Part shown: positions 8,071-15,289 of the stretch, in pieces
Layout of the letters: each line of letters begins with the position of its first letter
How positions within the stretch are numbered: the first letter of the stretch is position 1
Assembly: GCA_947176615.1 (NCBI GenBank)
Contig: CAMWRO010000004.1
Location: 1 to 29,152 of the forward strand
Length of the DNA: 29,152 bases
Direction of reading: 5' to 3'
Source of the DNA: an uncultured Porphyromonadaceae bacterium
GTDB lineage: Bacteria > Bacteroidota > Bacteroidia > Bacteroidales > Muribaculaceae
The notes under the pieces: model-generated
The model's database searches: none
Seen by the model: only the letters and a program-made list of their open reading frames with translations
Told to the model about the DNA's origin: nothing
Position numbers and translations under genes: made by a program

Positions 8071-9861
8071 CTATTTTCTCTTGCGGACCATACCCGCAGG
8101 ATTAAACCGATAACGCTGTGCCGGATGCCTTGCCACATCATATTCTTTGATTAAAAGGCCGTCACGAATCATCTCCGGAATAACGTGAGATGACAGGTAG
8201 GAAGGAGATTTACCTACATGACGAGCCATTTCAGTAGCTTTCCTCCATTCCCTACAAAACTGACAAAGGGTTCTAATTAGATTTACTTTATCGTCAGCTT
8301 TATCATCAACTTTATCATCAGCTTTATCATCAGCTTTATCATCAGCACATACATAATTCTTATTAAGACAATATGTCATTCCACGACCAATCCCATCAGA
8401 AATAAGGAAATTCCTGCCACATAAAGATTTGAGCATTCGTGTTATATCCGAAGGATGCATGTCAAGGGTCCGCTGCAGTAAGCTGTTGGATATTCGTCCC
8501 ATAGAGACTGCCAATCCAAGGGTGATATATTCATTGGATTGAAGGCGGGAAATGCTTTCTCCAAAAACCAATCTAAGTTCTTGTTTTACCTTTCCCGACA
8601 ATACCGATTCCAACGGCAATATCAATTCTACTTTATTGGGTTGACTTTTTTCATAAATGTATGGAGTTCGATAATTGGCCTTTCTCCATCCGTGAATAAT
8701 AGTGTCAGAGCCACTACCGGCCTTTTCTGCGGCTCCGATTAACGAAAACATTGTCTGTAATGCCGGATTGCGACACACCCTCTCACGCCCCGCATAATAC
8801 TGCGCAGTTGATATCAAAAGTGTGCCGGGATTAGAAAATATAATTTCTTTAGGACGCTTAATAATCACAAGCCTCCCGTCACTTTGATAGGACGCATGTA
8901 CGCAAAAATTGACAAACGCCTCGCGTATGGCTATGTGGGCGGGAGTATTTTCAATCCGTGTGTTTCCCTGCAATTTAAATGGCTGAGGCAAGGTGCTTTG
9001 CAACCGAGGAAGGATTCTTTTATAGCACTGAAAAAGATTGGCCTCCCAAGTTCCGTCATTATATATTCGGTCGCTCCAACGCTCCCCTTCACCGTTATAT
9101 TCACGATAATCAATCATAAAATGCGGTAACGCATCAGCATCAGTTATGGACTCTCCTTTTCCAAACATTAACAATCCGGCAAGAGTCAACCCTTCTTTTC
9201 CGGTTTTCTTCTCAACGCGATAGGCTTTTAAATGCCTTAATAATGTAATGTCATCATCATAAGCCCACGGATGAGATGGTTTCAGCGATGTAAACAATTG
9301 GCGATACGCCCTTAGTGACTCTTGATCAAGGTCATCAATCGAAAAACCTTCAAGAATATCACTGTCAAGAGCGAGGGTCGCCCGTTGTTCTGCAAACATC
9401 AGTGTCACTTCCCGTTCTTTACACAGATAATCGCCGCTATTGTCTCTCCGATAAGTTCCACGAAATGGATTCGGACCAATATAAACAGGTCGCGATTCCC
9501 TTGCCGCGCGAGCAATGTTAAATAAAAGGATATGGTTCCCATCATATTCTCCGGAAATAACATCGCTGTCAACAAGCAATTTATGACTGACTTTATTAGG
9601 ATTATTTATTGTGTCCCAAAATATCTGCTTGTATTGATCCGCCAACTCCTTAGAAAGGCCATCGGGAAAGAATTCTCCGTTACGTTCCTTTACCCCGAAG
9701 GCTATTATACCTCCTTCGGTATTGGCAAAAGCAGAATAACTTTCCCAAAAGGAGGCGGGAAACCCACCTTTGGCATGCTTAAATTCTACATAAGGGGTTT
9801 CTTTTTCCCTAAGGAGTCCGTCAAGATAATCCCTAAATTCCGAAGTGATGAGAGTGGCCAT
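8071..9861 (-). CDS. AlbA_2 (Schlafen-type) ATP-binding regulator, RecG-related
   Basis: This 596-residue protein is of the family often labelled putative transcriptional regulator or RecG-like ATP-binding protein. The N-terminal AlbA_2/Schlafen-type domain has YVEFKHAKGG and AFANTEGGIIAFGVKE. The middle HATPase_c_4 region has IREAFVNFCVHASYQ, IIFSNPGTLL and NPALQTMFSLIGAAEKAGSG. Winged-helix-like segments follow. An acidic-basic ADDK repeat encoded by five 12-bp units sits before the last helical domain. Starts at 9870 and 9861 (both ATG) are possible; a TTG at 9882 lies inside the promoter. The second is used because it leaves a 15-nt leader. It is a stand-alone gene with lower GC than its neighbours, which fits the patchy distribution of this family. 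Targets are unknown; relatives have been linked to stress and phage-defence loci, but nothing here shows that. Confidence 0.85.
   Translation of the reverse strand: MATLITSEFRDYLDGLLREKETPYVEFKHAKGGFPASFWESYSAFANTEGGIIAFGVKERNGEFFPDGLSKELADQYKQIFWDTINNPNKVSHKLLVDSDVISGEYDGNHILLFNIARAARESRPVYIGPNPFRGTYRRDNSGDYLCKEREVTLMFAEQRATLALDSDILEGFSIDDLDQESLRAYRQLFTSLKPSHPWAYDDDITLLRHLKAYRVEKKTGKEGLTLAGLLMFGKGESITDADALPHFMIDYREYNGEGERWSDRIYNDGTWEANLFQCYKRILPRLQSTLPQPFKLQGNTRIENTPAHIAIREAFVNFCVHASYQSDGRLVIIKRPKEIIFSNPGTLLISTAQYYAGRERVCRNPALQTMFSLIGAAEKAGSGSDTIIHGWRKANYRTPYIYEKSQPNKVELILPLESVLSGKVKQELRLVFGESISRLQSNEYITLGLAVSMGRISNSLLQRTLDMHPSDITRMLKSLCGRNFLISDGIGRGMTYCLNKNYVCADDKADDKADDKVDDKADDKVNLIRTLCQFCREWRKATEMARHVGKSPSYLSSHVIPEMIRDGLLIKEYDVARHPAQRYRFNPAGMVRKRK
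8287..8346 (-). repeat. Five in-frame 12-bp tandem repeats (ADDK units)
   Basis: Five adjacent 12-mers based on TTTATCATCAGC (plus strand) encode ADDK, ADDK, ADDK, VDDK, ADDK. The unit length is a multiple of three, so copy-number change by slippage would alter linker length without breaking the frame. Confidence 0.9.
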
Positions 9862-9879
9862 ATTGTGCATATTTACCGA

Positions 9880-9910
9880 CAAAAATAATGATTTTATTCC
9901 ATGCTGTCAA
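9880..9910 (-). promoter_or_regulatory. Promoter of the AlbA_2 regulator gene
   Basis: TATTTTTG (9887-9880) with TTG (9910-9908) exactly 20 nt upstream. The -33 element overlaps the stop region of tatD, so the regulator gene has its own promoter at the end of the housekeeping operon. Confidence 0.6.
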
Positions 9911-10509
9911 TGTTTTGCACAGAAAATCTGCTTGGTAAGCGTTGTGTATCGCTCCATATCCACCGGGAGGGTGGAGAGGATGGCGGAGATGGGTAGCGGG
10001 GAGTCGTCGGTCTCGGCAAGGAGGCGGTCGGGGGGTATGACGGCGAGTGACGCGGGGTTGACGCGGGCGCCGACCGAGAGATAAAAGCCGTGGCGCAGAA
10101 GCTCTTCGGCCAGTTGCGGTTTTCCACGGAATCCGTGTATTATCCACGGCATGGCCGGGTCATGGCGGCGACGGGCGGCAATAATGAGCGGGAAGGTCTT
10201 GACGGCGTGGATGATGAGCGGCTTGCGGAGCGACTCGCTCAACTCGACATGATGGTCAAAGAGCTGTTGTTGCGTGGCAATGTCAGCTCCGCGCAATGCG
10301 TCCAGACCGGTCTCGCCGATAGCGACGACGGCGGGGTCGGCGGCAAGTGAGTCGAGCCGGGCGAGAGCCTCGGGAGTAACGCAATCGCTGTTCCACGGGT
10401 GCAATCCGACTGAATAAAGATATTGCGGGTCAAGGGTGACGGAATCGACAGGGTCGATATTAACAATCGCTCCGGAGGCCGGGCGATGGGTGTGGACATC
10501 AAGTATCAT
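9907..10509 (-). CDS. TatD-family metal-dependent hydrolase
   Basis: This is a probable cytoplasmic TIM-barrel metallohydrolase (3'-5' exonuclease/DNase-like). Metal-ligand motifs are present: DVHTHRP at residues 4-10, AIGETGLDALRG, IHAVKTF, WIIHGFRGKP and LLAETDDSP near the C-terminus. At 200 residues it is shorter than the roughly 260-residue E. coli TatD, but the core motifs are all kept; this short form fits what I know of Bacteroidota homologues. Its ATG overlaps the yidD stop codon (ATGA), so the two are translationally coupled. The substrate is uncertain because TatD proteins have been assigned both DNA repair and general hydrolase roles. Confidence 0.85.
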   Translation of the reverse strand: MILDVHTHRPASGAIVNIDPVDSVTLDPQYLYSVGLHPWNSDCVTPEALARLDSLAADPAVVAIGETGLDALRGADIATQQQLFDHHVELSESLRKPLIIHAVKTFPLIIAARRRHDPAMPWIIHGFRGKPQLAEELLRHGFYLSVGARVNPASLAVIPPDRLLAETDDSPLPISAILSTLPVDMERYTTLTKQIFCAKH

Positions 10510-10802
10510 GGCACAGGGTCATAACCCGAGCCGCCCCACGGATGACAGCGTAGAATGCGTTTCACGGCAAGCCACGAACCGCGGAAAACTCCGTGTTTCA
10601 GTATAGCCTCCATCGCATAGGTGCTGCACGACGGTGTGAACCGGCACGCAGGAGGGAGCAGCGGCGAGATGCAGAGCTTGTAGAACCGTATAGGCAACAC
10701 GAGCAACTGACGGGCAACGTTACTGATTGTCGTTAGAATCGGGTGCAAGAGTCTGGGAGATTTTGGTGAGGAGACGGGTGACGGCACGTTCCACAGCAGC
10801 AT
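10506..10802 (-). CDS. yidD: Membrane protein insertion efficiency factor YidD
   Basis: This small membrane-associated protein assists YidC-dependent insertion. The diagnostic core is LPIRFYKLCISPLLPPACRF followed by TPSCSTYAMEA and RILRCHPWGGSGYDPVP at the C-terminus, including the conserved cysteines. The only ATG start in frame (10802) gives 98 residues and an 83-bp overlap with rnpA. The conserved part begins near residue 33, so an internal TTG or other rare start near the rnpA stop would also give a normal-length protein of about 65-70 residues. The rnpA-yidD adjacency is widely conserved in bacteria. The stop overlaps tatD. Confidence 0.9.
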   Translation of the reverse strand: MLLWNVPSPVSSPKSPRLLHPILTTISNVARQLLVLPIRFYKLCISPLLPPACRFTPSCSTYAMEAILKHGVFRGSWLAVKRILRCHPWGGSGYDPVP

Positions 10803-11118
10803 AGTCTTTCAACTCGGATGCCACATATATGAACGCGATGTCAACCGGCAGGTCGGTCGGCAGGAGATGACGGTTGAGGCGGTAGGCCTCGCGCACACGA
10901 CGGCGCATCTTGACGCGGTCAACGGCATGACGCAGCCGTTTCTTGGGGATAGAGACAAGAAACTGCGGGCACTTGACAGTGCGGCGGTCATTCAGGCGGA
11001 AAGCGACGCGCAACGGAAAGACAAGGGCCGAGCTGTTCCCTTCGACCGAGCGGTCAAAGAGACGTGCCACGGTAATCTCGCCGCGCAATTTCTCTTTTTT
11101 ATAAAGCCTGAAAGACAT
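10720..11118 (-). CDS. rnpA: Ribonuclease P protein component
   Basis: This is the protein subunit of RNase P, which with the RNA subunit matures tRNA 5' ends. It is 132 residues, slightly longer than the usual 110-120. The N-terminal YKKEKLRGEITVARLF matches the substrate-binding start of the family, and the RNR helix is clear: KRLRHAVDRVKMRRRVREAY (about residues 60-79). It is basic overall. It lies between hemD and yidD on one strand; yidD overlaps its 3' end. The upstream gap has a long hairpin (11167-11213) but no TAnnTTTG box that I can see. Confidence 0.93.
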   Translation of the reverse strand: MSFRLYKKEKLRGEITVARLFDRSVEGNSSALVFPLRVAFRLNDRRTVKCPQFLVSIPKKRLRHAVDRVKMRRRVREAYRLNRHLLPTDLPVDIAFIYVASELKDYAAVERAVTRLLTKISQTLAPDSNDNQ

Positions 11119-11166
11119 CTTGAAAATACAAATGGTTAAGCGAGTGTCCGAATTTATAAAGTCAAG

Positions 11167-11213
11167 AAAGTTAACAAAGTCAAGACTGCTTTATTCTTGA
11201 CCTTATTAACTTT
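11167..11213 (-). repeat. 19-bp imperfect inverted repeat between hemD and rnpA
   Basis: The left arm 11167-11185 (AAAGTTAACAAAGTCAAGA) pairs with the right arm 11195-11213 at 17 of 19 positions, with a 9-nt loop. An extra direct copy of AAAGTCAAGA lies just before it. It could act as an attenuator or RNA-processing hairpin between the two genes. The rest of the gap shows nothing further. Confidence 0.6.
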
Positions 11214-11244
11214 AAACTTTTGCCGATTTCGGGGGAGTGATAAT

Positions 11245-12012
11245 TTATTCTTCTTCGCTTTGGCCGTCCTCCTCGGAGTCTTCTTTTAAGAAGTTGTCAA
11301 GAGCGGCGGTCATCGAGGGTGCTTTTACCGAAGGAGCCTCGATGTCGAGACGCAGACCGGCGTTGCGCACAGCTTGGGCGGTTGTGGCACCGAAACATCC
11401 GATGCGGATGTCGTTCTGCTTGAAATCGGGGAAATTCTTCATGAGAGAATCGATACCCGAAGGGCTGAAGAACAGCAGCATGTCGTAGTCAAACGGCTCG
11501 TCGGGGCCGAAATCATTGGACACGGTACGATACATGACAGCCTTTGTATAGCTGATGCCGTTCTTGTCAAGGATGCTTGTGTCTTCCTTGTGGACATCGC
11601 TTACAGCAAACAGAAATTTCTCTTTCTTGTGCTTGATCAGCGAGGGGAGAAGGTCTTCAAGTTTCCCGTTGTTACCATGGAAAATTTTGCGCTTGCGGTA
11701 GATGATGTATTTCTGCAGATAGAGCGCGATTGACTCGGTGGTGCAGAAATATTTCATCGTGTCGGGAATATTGATTCGCATCTCCTCACACAGCCTGAAG
11801 AAATGATCGATAGCGGTGCGCGCCGTGAAAATGATGGCTGTGAAGTCAGAGATTGAAATCTTGGACTGGCGGAATTCCTTTGCCGACAATCCCTCGACCT
11901 TTATGAAAGGACGGAACTCAATCTCGACACCATATTTCTCGGCAATGTCATAGTAGGGTGATTTTCCCGAAGAAGGCTTGGGCTGCGATACTAAAACTTT
12001 TTTAACTTTCAC
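11245..12012 (-). CDS. hemD: Uroporphyrinogen-III synthase (HemD-like)
   Basis: This cytoplasmic enzyme closes and inverts ring D of hydroxymethylbilane to make uroporphyrinogen III in tetrapyrrole synthesis. The 255-residue HEM4 protein begins KKVLVSQPKPSSGKSPYYDI. Two Rossmann-like halves follow: FTAIIFTARTAIDHF (about 57-71) in the first, and MLLFFSPSGIDSLMKNF and IGCFGATTAQAVRNAGL in the second. The start is GTG at 12012; no ATG is in frame upstream, and the N-terminus fits the family. The C-terminus is a short acidic tail (EDSEEDGQSEEE). It lies 15 bp after DUF4271 and has its own candidate promoter inside that gene. Other heme genes are not in the window. Confidence 0.88.
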   Translation of the reverse strand: MKVKKVLVSQPKPSSGKSPYYDIAEKYGVEIEFRPFIKVEGLSAKEFRQSKISISDFTAIIFTARTAIDHFFRLCEEMRINIPDTMKYFCTTESIALYLQKYIIYRKRKIFHGNNGKLEDLLPSLIKHKKEKFLFAVSDVHKEDTSILDKNGISYTKAVMYRTVSNDFGPDEPFDYDMLLFFSPSGIDSLMKNFPDFKQNDIRIGCFGATTAQAVRNAGLRLDIEAPSVKAPSMTAALDNFLKEDSEEDGQSEEE

Positions 12013-12027
12013 GCTCGACAGTTTTAC

Positions 12028-12864
12028 TTAGGGTTGGAAATATGCGATGAAACCATAAGCCCTGACCAACAAAATCAGAGGTATAATTTCAAGGGTGCAA
12101 AGGTACAAAATAAAATAAATCGACGAGTCAAAATTATGGTAAAAAAGTCTAAAACCCTTACAAATAAATATCAAACGCGCCGTAAAGTACAGAAAAACGG
12201 CAATCGGAACCACTATAAAAGCGGCCCCGGGATTAAACAGGACAAGCAACGCGGGAATCGTCAGCGCGAGCCCGAGAAGCGACTGGGACGCGCTGAATCC
12301 TTTAATCCACTGCCGCGATGTCACCCTGTCAGAAAACACATACCCCACGAGACGATAAGCGACCGTCTGCGCAAGATAATACAGGGCGGCGACTGATGTA
12401 AGAATCAAGACAACCGGAAACATCCCCAGCCGCCCCCACAACGGAGTCGCGGGCGTCAGCGCATGGGCGAGAATACCCTCGCAGATACAGACAAGGAGCA
12501 ACAACGACATCTGGACCCGGGTCTCGTTGATTGTGCGGACATTGAACACATTCTCACGCCGACGAACTGACCAAAGGTCCTGAGTAAACGTCTTTATATA
12601 GGTTGAATAACGGCTGAGATTGAATGCCAGCAGCAGGAACACCCCGAGCAACAGGCAGGCGATGCCCGAGTCATAACCCGGGAGAGTGGGACGTTCTTCT
12701 GGCTCAATCCCGCTGCGGTAGGGAATCTTGCCGACCGTCATCTGCGACCTCTCGGCATCCGAGACGGGGGCATCGGCCTCACGGCACACTGTCACCTCCC
12801 ACGGCATCCGGTGAGGGGCCACAGGGACATCAAAAGTCACAGAGTCGGTTATTTCAACGGGCAC
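12028..12864 (-). CDS. DUF4271 polytopic membrane protein
   Basis: This 278-residue integral membrane protein belongs to a Bacteroidota family of unknown function that is regularly found beside hemD. The first 65 residues are hydrophilic and proline-rich. About six hydrophobic segments follow: IACLLLGVFLLLAF near 68, MSLLLLVCICEGILAHAL, LGMFPVVLILTSVAALYYLA, SLLGLALTIPALLVLF, AAFIVVPIAVFLYFTARLIF and FILYLCTLEIIPLILLV. The start is GTG at 12864, overlapping the LOG gene end by 11 bp, which suggests coupling; an internal ATG at 12807 is the alternative. The function is not known and I do not assign one. Confidence 0.8.
   Translation of the reverse strand: MPVEITDSVTFDVPVAPHRMPWEVTVCREADAPVSDAERSQMTVGKIPYRSGIEPEERPTLPGYDSGIACLLLGVFLLLAFNLSRYSTYIKTFTQDLWSVRRRENVFNVRTINETRVQMSLLLLVCICEGILAHALTPATPLWGRLGMFPVVLILTSVAALYYLAQTVAYRLVGYVFSDRVTSRQWIKGFSASQSLLGLALTIPALLVLFNPGAAFIVVPIAVFLYFTARLIFICKGFRLFYHNFDSSIYFILYLCTLEIIPLILLVRAYGFIAYFQP
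12098..12131 (-). promoter_or_regulatory. Candidate internal promoter for hemD
   Basis: The minus-strand -7 box TACCTTTG (12105-12098) lies inside the 3' end of the DUF4271 gene, with TTG at 12131-12129 (23-nt spacer, longer than the others here). It would give hemD a leader of about 80 nt and allow expression apart from the upstream genes. Confidence 0.4.
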
Positions 12865-13417
12865 GGGCAGCGGAGAGTATTAAATCGACAGCTTCACGGG
12901 GTGTGTCCACGACTGCGGCGAGATTGCGGTCGTCGCGCATGAACCCCTGCCGTTTCATCTGATCAAACATTTCAAGCAGCGGATTGTAATAACCCGCCGT
13001 GTTGACTATTACCACGGGATGACTGTAAAGCCTCAGCTGGTTCCATGTCATGATTTCGGCGAGCTCGTCAAGAGTGCCGATTCCTCCGGCAAGGGCTATC
13101 GCCCCGATTGAGAGCGAGGCCATAGTGCTTTTGCGGGAATGCATGTCGGGGGTGACGATGCAGCGGGTGAGTTTCTTGCTCTCCCATCCACGGTCGGCCA
13201 TGAACTGCGGGATAACGCCCACGGCATCCCCGCCGGCACAGACGGCTCCACTGATGCACTCCCCCATCAGGCCGGTATCACCCGCACCGTTAACGAGCGG
13301 AAGTCCGGCCTCGGCGATAAGCCGACCGGTTTCCCGCGCCGTCTCCTTGTAAATTTCGTCGATATGGGACGAGGAGGCGCAATAGACCACTATACCTTTT
13401 GTTTCATCCTGTTTCAT
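12854..13417 (-). CDS. LOG-family (TIGR00730) Rossmann-fold nucleotide hydrolase
   Basis: This 187-residue cytoplasmic protein is of the family whose characterised members release adenine or cytokinin bases from nucleoside 5'-monophosphates. Family motifs: VVYCASSS at the N-terminus, NGAGDTGLMG (43-52), DMHSRKSTM (91-99) and GGIGTLDE (111-118), with the catalytic Arg and Glu positions R95 and E118. The usual PGGxGTxxE is here AGGIGTLDE, a Pro-to-Ala change at position 110. It is the first gene of the run ending at tatD, and its promoter is shared in a palindrome with tRNA-Pro. The exact substrate in this organism is unknown. Confidence 0.88.
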   Translation of the reverse strand: MKQDETKGIVVYCASSSHIDEIYKETARETGRLIAEAGLPLVNGAGDTGLMGECISGAVCAGGDAVGVIPQFMADRGWESKKLTRCIVTPDMHSRKSTMASLSIGAIALAGGIGTLDELAEIMTWNQLRLYSHPVVIVNTAGYYNPLLEMFDQMKRQGFMRDDRNLAAVVDTPREAVDLILSAARAR

Positions 13418-13418
13418 A

Positions 13419-13474
13419 AGTGCAAAGGTACACTATTTTTTGCACAGATAAAAAAAATAGTGTACCTTTGCACT
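13419..13474. promoter_or_regulatory. Perfect 23-bp inverted repeat holding two divergent promoters
   Basis: 13419-13441 and 13452-13474 are exact reverse complements separated by 10 nt. Each arm contains one -7 box: TACCTTTG at 13463-13470 (plus, toward tRNA-Pro; TTG at 13440-13442, 20-nt spacer) and TACCTTTG at 13430-13423 (minus, toward the LOG gene; no TTG at -33). The predicted minus-strand start site is about 2 nt before the LOG ATG. Confidence 0.75.
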
Positions 13475-13492
13475 GTTCTTACGAGGAACACT

Positions 13493-13566
13493 CGGGGCGT
13501 AGCGCAGTCCGGTAGCGCACCTGGTTTGGGACCAGGTGGTCGCAGGTTCGAATCCTGTCACCCCGA
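13493..13566 (+). tRNA. tRNA-Pro (anticodon TGG)
   Basis: A complete cloverleaf. Acceptor CGGGGCG pairs with CACCCCG, leaving a C6-A67 mismatch. The D arm is GCGC/GCGC. The anticodon stem CCTGG/CCAGG has loop TTTGGGA, so the anticodon is TGG. The T arm is GCAGG/CCTGT with loop TTCGAAT, and the discriminator is A. CCA is not encoded. The promoter is at 13440-13470 and a strong terminator follows. Confidence 0.95.
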
Positions 13567-13575
13567 CATAATTAA

Positions 13576-13616
13576 GCGCGAGGCGCGGCTGTCATCAGCC
13601 GCGCCTCGCGCTTTTT
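13576..13616 (+). terminator. Strong intrinsic terminator of tRNA-Pro
   Basis: A perfect 16-bp GC-rich stem (13576-13591 with 13596-13611), a TCAT loop, then TTTTT. Confidence 0.92.
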
Positions 13617-13627
13617 CGTCACTCAAG

Positions 13628-13671
13628 ACGACATAAGGAGTGGCGCGATTCAGCGCCACTCCTTATGTCGT
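13628..13671 (-). terminator. Hairpin ending the SusC/SusD unit
   Basis: A perfect 19-bp stem (13628-13646 with 13653-13671) and a 6-nt loop lie 16 bp past the susD stop. The U-tract on the minus strand is weak, so it may work as an RNA-stabilising 3' end or a factor-assisted terminator. Confidence 0.7.
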
Positions 13672-13687
13672 TCAAATCAGGATCTTA

Positions 13688-15265
13688 TTAACGGTAACCT
13701 TCATTCTGGTCAGCGGGAGAAATATCCTCGTTCTGGTCAATTTCCGACAAGGGGATAGGCCACACCTTGTTATATTCGGCAATCGTGCCCGAGCGTTTCG
13801 CCCACTTGTTGCGCTCGCCGACGAGCTTGACGAAGTTGCCGGTGCGCACAAGGTCAAACTTGCGCCAGCGCTCGCCGAAAAGCTCGCGTACACGCTCGGT
13901 CATCAGCTCCTCGCGGAACTTATCCTTTGACATGCCGGTCGACCATGCCTTGTCGGCGGGGAGGGAGAAGTCCCAAGCACGGGAGCGCACTTGGTTGACG
14001 ATGCCGACAGCGTCAGATGTCTGACCAAGCTCGTTAAGGCACTCGGCATAAAGCAGCATGGCGTTGGCGAGACGGAGGAACGGAATGTTCTTGCCCGAGT
14101 ACCACATGTTGTTGAGACCGAGACCCGAGTGAGAGTCGGTGCGGAAATCCTCATACTTCTTGATGTGGGGCGCGAGCTCGTCATGGTCTTCGCCTATATC
14201 CTCCCATGAAATGCTGTTATAGTCGGGAGTCTTGTCAAACCATGTGAAGTCATAGCGCATCGATTCCTCCTTGCGCACGTCACCATCCTCCCAGATACCG
14301 CCGTCGGCAAGGTCGCTGTAGGCCCACGCGGTGGGAACGGCATGGTCATATCCGCTCATGAAACACTGGTCGCCACCCATCGCGGCGCATGCGCGGGAGC
14401 CGATCTGGAACTGAATCATGTTGTTGTCGGGATAAGTGTTGGAGAACTGCCATTCAAAGATTGACTCGGTGGTATTGGGGGTCTCGTAATCCCAGAGATT
14501 GCGGTAGTCAACAAGGCTGAACGGACCGTCAAGGACTTTTTTCAGACACTCTGATGCGGCCTTGAAGTCACGCAGACCGGTAGATTCGGGGGCACACATG
14601 TAGGCATAACCGAGAAGCATGTTGGCGGCGTGGGTGGTTCCACGACCCGGCTCGGCGGTATCGGGAAGGTATTTCACGGCCTCTTTCAGGTCGTTGATAA
14701 TGAAGGCCCACACGTCGGTCTCGGACTGACGGGCCCCGCCGAGTTCCCCGGCACGTTCAAGGTCGAGGATGGGGAGACGGCCGTAGACCATAGCCAGTTC
14801 GAGATACAGGCCGCCACGGATAAAGGAGGCATGACCATAGCTGTGACCGATTTTTTCAGAGGTATCTGCGATGGGGCGCAGCGAGCGGATGAGTTTAGCG
14901 GTCTCGCCGATAGGTTTCCAGCGGTTGCCCCACTGGTCGCTGATCGGGCCGAGGTCCGATGTCAGGAGCGCGTCATAGCGGTCATAGGAGCCGCGGCGCA
15001 TCTGGTCTTCTTTCAGGGCCTGAAACGCACCCGACTGGATTTCGTCGGTACCGATGAGCAGATGCCATGCGCGGGCATCGGTAAACATGTTGCGCCAGCC
15101 GTTGTAGCACGATATAATGCTCGCCTCGGCATATTCGGGGTCAGAATACATCTGCTCCTCGGTTATCGAGGTAGCGGGTTTTTCGTCGAGAAAGTCGCTG
15201 CATGCACCCAGTGTCAGCGATGCTGCGGCAATCAGTCCGAGTGATAATATTTTGGTTGTTTTCAT
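13688..15265 (-). CDS. SusD/RagB-family nutrient-binding outer-membrane lipoprotein
   Basis: This 525-residue surface lipoprotein forms the lid over the SusC barrel and binds the substrate. The signal peptide ends in a lipobox LGAC with C22 as lipidation site, followed by SDFLDEKPATSITEEQMY, the classic SusD opening. Helical TPR-like regions form the N-terminal half, and the C-terminal SusD domain has IPFLRLANAMLLYAECLNEL, IVNQVRSRAW and ELMTERVRELFGERWRKFDL. It ends with WPIPLSEIDQN. It follows the susC-like gene by 24 bp, so the two share a transcript. No glycoside hydrolase is adjacent, so the ligand class (glycan or peptide) is undetermined. Confidence 0.95.
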   Translation of the reverse strand: MKTTKILSLGLIAAASLTLGACSDFLDEKPATSITEEQMYSDPEYAEASIISCYNGWRNMFTDARAWHLLIGTDEIQSGAFQALKEDQMRRGSYDRYDALLTSDLGPISDQWGNRWKPIGETAKLIRSLRPIADTSEKIGHSYGHASFIRGGLYLELAMVYGRLPILDLERAGELGGARQSETDVWAFIINDLKEAVKYLPDTAEPGRGTTHAANMLLGYAYMCAPESTGLRDFKAASECLKKVLDGPFSLVDYRNLWDYETPNTTESIFEWQFSNTYPDNNMIQFQIGSRACAAMGGDQCFMSGYDHAVPTAWAYSDLADGGIWEDGDVRKEESMRYDFTWFDKTPDYNSISWEDIGEDHDELAPHIKKYEDFRTDSHSGLGLNNMWYSGKNIPFLRLANAMLLYAECLNELGQTSDAVGIVNQVRSRAWDFSLPADKAWSTGMSKDKFREELMTERVRELFGERWRKFDLVRTGNFVKLVGERNKWAKRSGTIAEYNKVWPIPLSEIDQNEDISPADQNEGYR

Positions 15266-15289
15266 TGGATATCAAAGTTTAACAGGTGA

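Noticed and set aside
8287..8346. CRISPR-like array
   Set aside because: The 12-bp units are contiguous, without spacers, and encode an in-frame ADDK repeat.
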